Of a DNA stretch of 8,806 nucleotides, positions 4,924-8,806 are shown one piece after another. The notes under the pieces were generated by a model. It did not search any database. It saw only the letters and a list, made by a program, of their open reading frames with translations, and was not told the DNA's origin. Origin of the DNA: JBCAWW01 sp045106675 (GTDB taxonomy: Bacteria; Bacteroidota; Bacteroidia; J057); contig JBGCFA010000315.1 in assembly GCA_045106675.1 (NCBI GenBank), forward strand, positions 1 through 8,806. Reading direction: 5' to 3'. Made by a program: the position numbers and the translations under genes. Within the stretch, counting starts at the first letter, position 1. Every line of letters begins with the position of its first letter.

Positions 4924-7683
4924 ATGATCAAAGTCCAACACCTTGTCTTGTGGCTTTGCTCTTGCCTAACCCTATCCCTTTCAACCCTTGATGCTCAAAC
5001 GCTTACTTCCCTTAGTTTAGTCAATCCTGCCAATGGCTCGGATTATCTAATCCTGACCAATGGGACAGTAATTGATTTGGCCAATTACGCTAGCAATTCG
5101 TTCAACATTAGGGCTTACACCCAGCCTGACCCAACGGGCAGCGTGCGCTTTGCTTGGGCGGGTCAAAACAATTTCAGTACCGAGAGTGTGGCTCCCTACG
5201 CCCTATTTGGGGACAATAATGGCAATTATGCTGGTCAGGCTCTTAGTATTGGTTCCTACAGCATCACTGCTACTCCTTACTCGGGTGCCAATGCTGGTGG
5301 CAATACCGGCACTCCCCTAACGCTTAACTTTTCGGTAATCAATAGTGGAGCTCCTCCAACGGGCAATTGTAGCGGTGCTGGTACTGGGCAAGTAAGCCTC
5401 AGTGGTGAACTCCGCCAATGGCATAAAATCACCCTTGATTTTGGTGGCCCAAGCAGTGATGAAAGTTGTAGCACTAATCCCTTTCTTGATTATAGGCTAA
5501 ACGTATTGTTTACGCATACTGCCAGTGGCAATACTTATTTAGTACCTGGTTTTTTTGCCGCTGATGGCCAAGCCGAGGAGACAAGTGCTACGGGTGGAAG
5601 CGTTTGGCGATGCCACTTTGCCCCTGACGCTACTGGGACTTGGACCTATACAGCCTCTTTCCGTACTGGCAACCAAATCGCAGTTTCCCTCAATCCTTCT
5701 GATGGTAGCCCTACAGCTTTTGACGGGCAAAACGGATCGTTCAGCCTAGCTGCTACGAATAAAACAGGCCGTGATTTCCGCGCTCATGGCAGACTTGAAT
5801 ATGTCGGCGAACGCTACCTCAAATTTGCGGGTTCAGGTCAATACTTTATCAAAGGAGGAGCCGATGCGCCCGAAAATCTGCTTGCCTATGAGGACTTTGA
5901 CAATACACCCAACAATGGTAATAGACGAAAAAACTGGACTCCACATCTCATTGATTGGAATGTCGGTGATCCTGATTGGCAAAGCGGTAAAGGACGGGAA
6001 TTAGTAGGAGCGCTAAACTATTTGGCAGGCAAGGGCATGAATGTATTTTCCTTCCTGACCATGAATATCAATGGAGACGATAGGAATGTCTTTCCCTATG
6101 TCAACTCCAATGGTAGTACAAGTCCACAAGACGACCGCCAACGCTTTGATGTCTCCAAACTGGCTCAATGGGAGGTTTTATTTGCGCATGCAGACCAATT
6201 GGGTTTATATCTACATTTCAAAACTCAAGAGACTGAAAACGATCAACTCTTAGACCAAGGGCAGTTGGGCGTCGAGCGCAAATTATACTATAGAGAACTC
6301 ATCGCTCGCTTTGGCCATCACTTGGCGCTCAACTGGAATCTCGGTGAAGAAAATGATATCTGGTCTGAGCTCAATGATCCGACTCAATTACTGATAAAAT
6401 CCTACGCTGATTATATTCGTTCGCTTGATCCTTATGATCACCATATCGTCATTCATTCTTATCCAGGGCAACAAAACTCGGTTTATAATCCGCTATTAGG
6501 AACCAATTCAGCGCTTACCGGCGCCTCTATTCAAACAGGCTGGAACAATGTCCACAGTGCCACTAAAACGTGGATTGATGCCTCCACCAATGCTGGTACG
6601 CCATGGGTAGTAGCCAATGATGAGCAAGGCAATGCCAATAATGGGGTTCCGCCAGATATAGGTTTTGAAGGTTTCAGTTTACCTAGCAATACGCCAGACC
6701 AAGAGGCTATCCGTAGAGGTGTATTATGGGGTAATCTGATGGCGGGTGGCGCAGGAGTCGAATACTATTTTGGCTATAGCTTGCCGCATAGTGATTTGAC
6801 TTGCCAAAATTGGCGTTCGCGCGACCAAATGTGGGAGTACACAGATCATGCCCTCAGTTTTTTCAGAGACTATCTTCCCTTTTGGGAGATGCAAAGCGAG
6901 GATAATCTCGTAAGTAGTGGGTATTGTTTCGCTAAGAGCAATGAGTATTATGCAATCTATATTGAAAATGGCAATGCTCCTCCCAGCATAGAGTTACCCA
7001 ATAGTAGTTTTGACTTACGCTGGTACGATCCCCGCAACGGAGGTGCCCTCATAGGCAGCAGCACGATTTCAGGTAGCAGTTCTTTTGCTTTGCCGGCTTC
7101 GCCGAACGCGCAAAATGATGATTGGATTGTACTGTTGACCAATAGCGCGATCAGTTTTCCGGTGGAGCTCAATTATTTTGAAGGCGAACGTCTAGCTGGC
7201 GGCCAAGTCTCCCTTCGTTGGGAAAGTCTACAAGAGGTGAACACCTTACGCTTTGAGATCGAAAGTAGCGCTGATGGCATAGAGCAGCAACTTGAAATGA
7301 TCGTACTTGCCGCGGGCAATAGTGATATACCCATCGCCTACCAAAGCACCTTGTCTAGTCCTCATGATTATTTCCGTCTTAAGACAGTAGATATTGATGG
7401 CCAGTTTGCCTACACCCATTGGCTCAAATTGAGTGAAGGTGATGAAAGGGTACTCCTGGTGCCCAATCCCTTTGATGATCAAATCGAATTAAAGGTTCCA
7501 GCGAGTTATTTAGGGTCACAAATTAAGATTTATGACCTCTTAGGTAGGGAAGTTGAAGCCCCTACAACGATCCATTCACTGGCTTTTGGTTTACCGATGG
7601 AGTCCTTAGGTCAAGGAATTTATGTACTGGTCATTACTCAGGACAACACTCGCCTATTTCAAAAACGCTTGATGAAAAATTAA
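4924..7683 (+). CDS. Secreted glycoside-hydrolase-like protein: DUF5060, barrel, collagen-binding-like and T9SS domains, 919 aa
   Basis: I place the start at ATG 4924, giving the signal peptide MIKVQHLVLWLCSCLTLSLS with cleavage near Ala24. The frame stays open upstream to a TTG at 4870, but that stretch would spoil the signal. Residues 25-140 are an Ig-like domain (SVRFAW, PYALFGD, GSYSITATPYS) common in Bacteroidota secreted proteins. Residues 156-250 match DUF5060 (VSLSGELRQWHKITLDF, NTYLVPGFF, WRCHFAPDATGTWTYTASF). Residues 285-655 look like a clan-A-type TIM barrel: LNWNLGEEND (Glu475/476) is a candidate acid/base and VVANDEQGN (Glu567) a candidate nucleophile. Residues 662-739 (EYYAIYIENG, FDLRWYDPRNGG, DDWIVLL) resemble the putative collagen-binding domain found after such barrels. 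A FPVELNYF...RLKTVDIDG linker domain and a type A T9SS tail (LVPNPFDDQIEL, IKIYDLLGREV, GIYVLVIT, RLMKN) finish the protein. Probable extracellular polysaccharide hydrolase; the substrate is not predictable. A dispersed repeat copy encodes part of the loop before DDWIVLL. Confidence 0.9.
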   Translation: MIKVQHLVLWLCSCLTLSLSTLDAQTLTSLSLVNPANGSDYLILTNGTVIDLANYASNSFNIRAYTQPDPTGSVRFAWAGQNNFSTESVAPYALFGDNNGNYAGQALSIGSYSITATPYSGANAGGNTGTPLTLNFSVINSGAPPTGNCSGAGTGQVSLSGELRQWHKITLDFGGPSSDESCSTNPFLDYRLNVLFTHTASGNTYLVPGFFAADGQAEETSATGGSVWRCHFAPDATGTWTYTASFRTGNQIAVSLNPSDGSPTAFDGQNGSFSLAATNKTGRDFRAHGRLEYVGERYLKFAGSGQYFIKGGADAPENLLAYEDFDNTPNNGNRRKNWTPHLIDWNVGDPDWQSGKGRELVGALNYLAGKGMNVFSFLTMNINGDDRNVFPYVNSNGSTSPQDDRQRFDVSKLAQWEVLFAHADQLGLYLHFKTQETENDQLLDQGQLGVERKLYYRELIARFGHHLALNWNLGEENDIWSELNDPTQLLIKSYADYIRSLDPYDHHIVIHSYPGQQNSVYNPLLGTNSALTGASIQTGWNNVHSATKTWIDASTNAGTPWVVANDEQGNANNGVPPDIGFEGFSLPSNTPDQEAIRRGVLWGNLMAGGAGVEYYFGYSLPHSDLTCQNWRSRDQMWEYTDHALSFFRDYLPFWEMQSEDNLVSSGYCFAKSNEYYAIYIENGNAPPSIELPNSSFDLRWYDPRNGGALIGSSTISGSSSFALPASPNAQNDDWIVLLTNSAISFPVELNYFEGERLAGGQVSLRWESLQEVNTLRFEIESSADGIEQQLEMIVLAAGNSDIPIAYQSTLSSPHDYFRLKTVDIDGQFAYTHWLKLSEGDERVLLVPNPFDDQIELKVPASYLGSQIKIYDLLGREVEAPTTIHSLAFGLPMESLGQGIYVLVITQDNTRLFQKRLMKN
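7091..7109 (-). repeat. Dispersed GCGAAGC palindrome, copy 3 (inside a coding gene, reverse orientation)
   Basis: Read on the - strand this is GCGTTCGGCGAAGCCGGCA. The stem CGGC/GCCG closes a GAA loop, the same variant as copy 1. On the coding strand it is read as part of L-P-A-S-P-N-A, in a variable loop just before the conserved DDWIVLL strand of the collagen-binding-like domain. The 3' flank on the repeat's strand is A-rich, as in the intergenic copies. Confidence 0.62.
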
Positions 7684-7703
7684 GTGAGAGAAATTCAAAT
7701 TAA

Positions 7704-7722
7704 GCGTTCTGCAAGGCAGGAA
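7704..7722 (+). repeat. Dispersed palindrome, copy 4 (loop variant)
   Basis: GCGTTCTGCAAGGCAGGAA. The stem CTGC/GCAG is kept, with x/x' = T/A, but the loop reads AAG instead of GAA, so the core is GCAAGGC. The copy begins 20 bases after the stop of the glycosidase-like gene and is followed by a run of A's, as in copies 2 and 5. Confidence 0.6.
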
Positions 7723-7743
7723 AAAAGTGTACCGGTCCTTCGA

Positions 7744-7816
7744 GAGCCTCAGGATCCGAACATGATCAGAGCCTCAGGATCCGAACATGATCAGGGCCTC
7801 AGGATCCGAAAGTGAT
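7744..7816. repeat. 25-bp tandem repeat, nearly three units
   Basis: Two identical 25-base units (7744-7768 and 7769-7793) are followed by a 23-base third unit (7794-7816) that differs at its second base and near its end. Each unit contains GGATCC, and the first two also contain TGATCA. GATC therefore occurs at 7753, 7764, 7778, 7789 and 7803, with spacing alternating 11 and 14 bases. The unit length is not a multiple of three and no reading frame uses it. It has no spacers, so it is not a CRISPR array. Confidence 0.9.
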
Positions 7817-7823
7817 AAATCTA

Positions 7824-7843
7824 GCGTTCTGCGAAGCAGGAAC
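7824..7843 (+). repeat. Dispersed GCGAAGC palindrome, copy 5
   Basis: GCGTTCTGCGAAGCAGGAAC. This is the best-formed copy. GTT-CTGC pairs with GCAG-AAC across a GAA loop with one bulged G at 7840, giving a seven-pair hairpin over 7826-7843. It is followed by AGAAAAAAG on the same strand. Confidence 0.75.
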
Positions 7844-7858
7844 AGAAAAAAGAATGCA

Positions 7859-7901
7859 GTAGGTCCGGCTTGCAAGCCGGCCCCAGTAAGCCAGACCCTA
7901 C
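7859..7901. repeat. REP-like compound palindrome with GTAG ends
   Basis: A perfect 16-base palindrome, CCGGCTTGCAAGCCGG (7865-7880), is preceded by GTAGGT. A second inverted arm at 7888-7901 matches 7859-7871 in reverse complement with one inserted and one changed base. The left arm can therefore pair either with the middle arm or with the right arm. GTAG next to an imperfect palindrome is the layout of classical REP elements, and here GTAG faces inward from both ends. Confidence 0.6.
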
Positions 7902-7916
7902 CTTTGATCATTTCTA

Positions 7917-7935
7917 TCGTTCTGCGAAGCAGAGA
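7917..7935 (+). repeat. Dispersed GCGAAGC palindrome, copy 6
   Basis: TCGTTCTGCGAAGCAGAGA. The stem TCTGC/GCAGA (7921-7925 with 7929-7933) closes a GAA loop. It is followed by ACAACAGAAAA, which runs directly into the rpmA terminator stem. It has the same orientation as the other three intergenic copies. Confidence 0.72.
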
Positions 7936-7940
7936 CAACA

Positions 7941-7975
7941 GAAAATGCGTCTTGTGATAACTCACAAGACGCATT
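7941..7975 (-). terminator. Rho-independent terminator of rplU-rpmA
   Basis: A perfect 14-bp stem pairs 7944-7957 with 7962-7975 around a 4-base loop. On the - strand it lies 24 bases after the rpmA stop. The stem ends in TT and two more T's follow, making a short TTTT tract. The stem is long, so it should work well; on the + strand the tail is ATATTTG, which could give weak bidirectional activity. Confidence 0.85.
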
Positions 7976-7999
7976 AATATTTGTCGTAAAAAGTAGTGT

Positions 8000-8266
8000 T
8001 TAAGCTTCTGCTTCTACACTTACTATTTTTCTTTTCTTGTGATTGAAGGTACGATCAGAAAACTTCACTACTCCATCTGTCAATGCATATAGAGTGTGAT
8101 CTTTTCCAAGACCTACATTTTCACCAGCACGGAACTTAGTTCCTCTCTGGCGAATGATAATATTGCCAGCAATAACTTCTTGGCCGCCAAATATTTTAAC
8201 ACCAAGTCGTTGAGATGCTGATTCACGTCCGTTACGGGAACTACCTCCACCTTTTTTGTGAGCCAT
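8000..8266 (-). CDS. rpmA: 50S ribosomal protein L27 (bL27)
   Basis: This 88-residue protein begins MAHKKGGGSSRNGRESASQRLG, the highly conserved glycine-rich N-terminal tail of bL27 that reaches toward the peptidyl-transferase centre. The central GNIIIRQRGTKFRAGENVGLGKDHTLYAL and the following DGVVKF are family hallmarks, and the length is normal. The N-terminus starts directly at MAHKKGGG, without the cleavable extension found in many Firmicutes, so no processing protease is needed. It is the second gene of the rplU-rpmA operon, 84 bases after rplU, and is followed by a strong terminator. Confidence 0.98.
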   Translation of the reverse strand: MAHKKGGGSSRNGRESASQRLGVKIFGGQEVIAGNIIIRQRGTKFRAGENVGLGKDHTLYALTDGVVKFSDRTFNHKKRKIVSVEAEA

Positions 8267-8350
8267 AATGGTTTGTTATTTTTCGAAGGCTTGGATTGTC
8301 GAATTGTTGATTGAATCAAGAACTCAAAAATCCATCCATTCAACAATTAA

Positions 8351-8659
8351 TTATCCGATGCTTTCAATTTGAATTGTAGTGAGTGGCTGACGATGGCCAT
8401 TCTTTTTACGATAGCCTTTACGGCGTTTTTTGTGGAAGACTATGATAGTCTTGTCCTTTACATGGTCTACTACCTTTGCGGTAACCGTAACTCCTGAAAC
8501 GGTAGGCGAACCAACGCTTACCTGATCGTCATTGTCAACCAATAACACTTCTTCGAAAGAAACGGTCTCCCCGGCTGCCTCTTTTAGGCGATTAACCAGC
8601 AATTGCTGGCCGGTTGCGACCTTGTACTGCTTACCTTTAATCTCAACTATAGCGTACAT
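8351..8659 (-). CDS. rplU: 50S ribosomal protein L21 (bL21)
   Basis: This 102-residue protein begins MYAIVEIKGKQYKVATGQQLLVNRL, the classic bL21 start. It continues with FEEVLLV, VGSPTVSGVTVTAKVVDH and the basic RNA-binding stretch IIVFHKKRRKGYRKKNGHRQPLTTIQIESI. The length is normal and all expected regions are present. It binds 23S rRNA during assembly of the large subunit. The order rplU then rpmA is the usual bacterial arrangement. Transcription probably starts at the promoter at 8688-8718, leaving a leader of only about 20 bases, too short for a structured autoregulatory element. Confidence 0.98.
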   Translation of the reverse strand: MYAIVEIKGKQYKVATGQQLLVNRLKEAAGETVSFEEVLLVDNDDQVSVGSPTVSGVTVTAKVVDHVKDKTIIVFHKKRRKGYRKKNGHRQPLTTIQIESIG

Positions 8660-8687
8660 AATGTTCGAAATGAATTTTTAGAGACTG

Positions 8688-8718
8688 CAAAGGTATGAAA
8701 TTCAGGCATTATGCCAAA
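8688..8718 (-). promoter_or_regulatory. Promoter of rplU-rpmA (Bacteroidota -33/-7 type)
   Basis: On the - strand TTTG (8718-8715) is followed by a 19-base spacer and TACCTTTG (8695-8688). This is an exact match to the Bacteroidota pattern TTTG / TAnnTTTG. The expected start of transcription is near 8681, about 22 bases before the rplU ATG. The strict match suits a highly expressed ribosomal protein operon and supports the assignment of the genome to this phylum. Confidence 0.82.
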
Positions 8719-8734
8719 GCTTTTATCACAAATA

Positions 8735-8806
8735 CTACTCATCTAACCAAAGTAATTTTCCTTCTGTACCAGAAATCAGGCTTTTGCCTCCTTCAAACAT
8801 CTGTAT
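8735..8806 (-). CDS. C-terminal end of an unidentified upstream gene (partial)
   Basis: Of the three - strand frames, only one is open from the window edge to near the rplU promoter. It reads IQMFEGGKSLISGTEGKLLWLDE and ends at TAG (8737-8735). The other two - strand frames stop within 10 codons. The stop lies just 16 bases before the -33 element of rplU. I do not recognise the fragment and it is too short to assign. It could also be a chance open frame. Confidence 0.4.
   Translation of the reverse strand: MQMFEGGKSLISGTEGKLLWLDE

Larger units (their letters stand above)
7684..7999. other. Repeat-rich convergent intergenic region
   Basis: These 316 bases separate the 3' ends of the + strand glycosidase-like gene and the - strand rplU-rpmA operon. 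I see no credible gene. The region holds, in order: a dispersed palindrome copy (7704), a 25-bp tandem repeat (7744-7816), a second palindrome copy (7824), a larger GTAG-flanked palindrome (7859-7901), a third palindrome copy (7917) and the rpmA terminator (7944-7975). No T-tailed terminator on the + strand is evident for the glycosidase-like gene. One of the hairpins may serve to stop or protect its transcript. Confidence 0.7.

Noticed and set aside
7744..7816. Possible CRISPR array
   Set aside because: The units are directly adjacent with no spacers, only about three exist, and no cas gene is near.
7774..7974. 66-codon open frame on the - strand across the repeat region
   Set aside because: It consists only of tandem repeats, palindromes and terminator stem, has no family resemblance and no start signals.

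Overview
The window looks like chromosomal DNA of a free-living or marine member of the phylum Bacteroidota, perhaps Saprospiria/Lewinella-like; the class is only a guess. Supporting signs are three secreted proteins ending in type IX secretion (T9SS) sorting domains, a -33 TTTG / -7 TAnnTTTG promoter in front of rplU, no obvious Shine-Dalgarno sites, and a large Asp-box (BNR/VPS10-like) exported protein of a type common in this phylum. No phage, plasmid, transposase, CRISPR array, tRNA or rRNA gene is visible.

Layout. Positions 1-413 hold the 3' end of a + strand gene for a secreted protein, probably a di-heme cytochrome c peroxidase-like enzyme with a T9SS tail. It is followed after 9 bases by a 319-aa T9SS-exported protein (423-1382), then by a 40-codon reading frame (1398-1520) that looks like an orphan signal peptide or the stub of a lost gene. 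A convergent - strand gene (1666-4785) encodes a 1039-aa periplasmic or surface protein with about eleven Asp-boxes. Divergent from it, on the + strand, is a 919-aa secreted glycoside-hydrolase-like protein (4924-7683) with an Ig-like N-domain, a DUF5060-type domain, a barrel carrying two candidate catalytic glutamates, a collagen-binding-like domain and a T9SS sorting tail. The window closes with the - strand rplU-rpmA ribosomal protein operon (8659 to 8000), its promoter, its terminator, and the last 23 codons of an unidentified - strand gene.

The most unusual content is a dispersed short palindrome, consensus CGTTCxGCGAAGCx'G, found six times: four times in the two convergent intergenic regions and twice inside secreted-protein genes. 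The stem pair x/x' occurs as T-A, C-G and G-C, so the pairing is conserved while the bases change. Its core GCGAAGC is known from biophysics as an exceptionally stable DNA mini-hairpin. The intergenic region 7684-7999 packs three of these copies together with a three-unit 25-bp tandem repeat full of GATC sites, a GTAG-flanked REP-like palindrome and the rpmA terminator. This resembles a REP/BIME-type hotspot, and the copies inside genes recall the palindromic elements that insert into Rickettsia genes.

The secreted proteins point to an organism that degrades or senses extracellular polymers through T9SS. Apart from the rplU-rpmA pair, nothing in the sequence ties the genes into one pathway.
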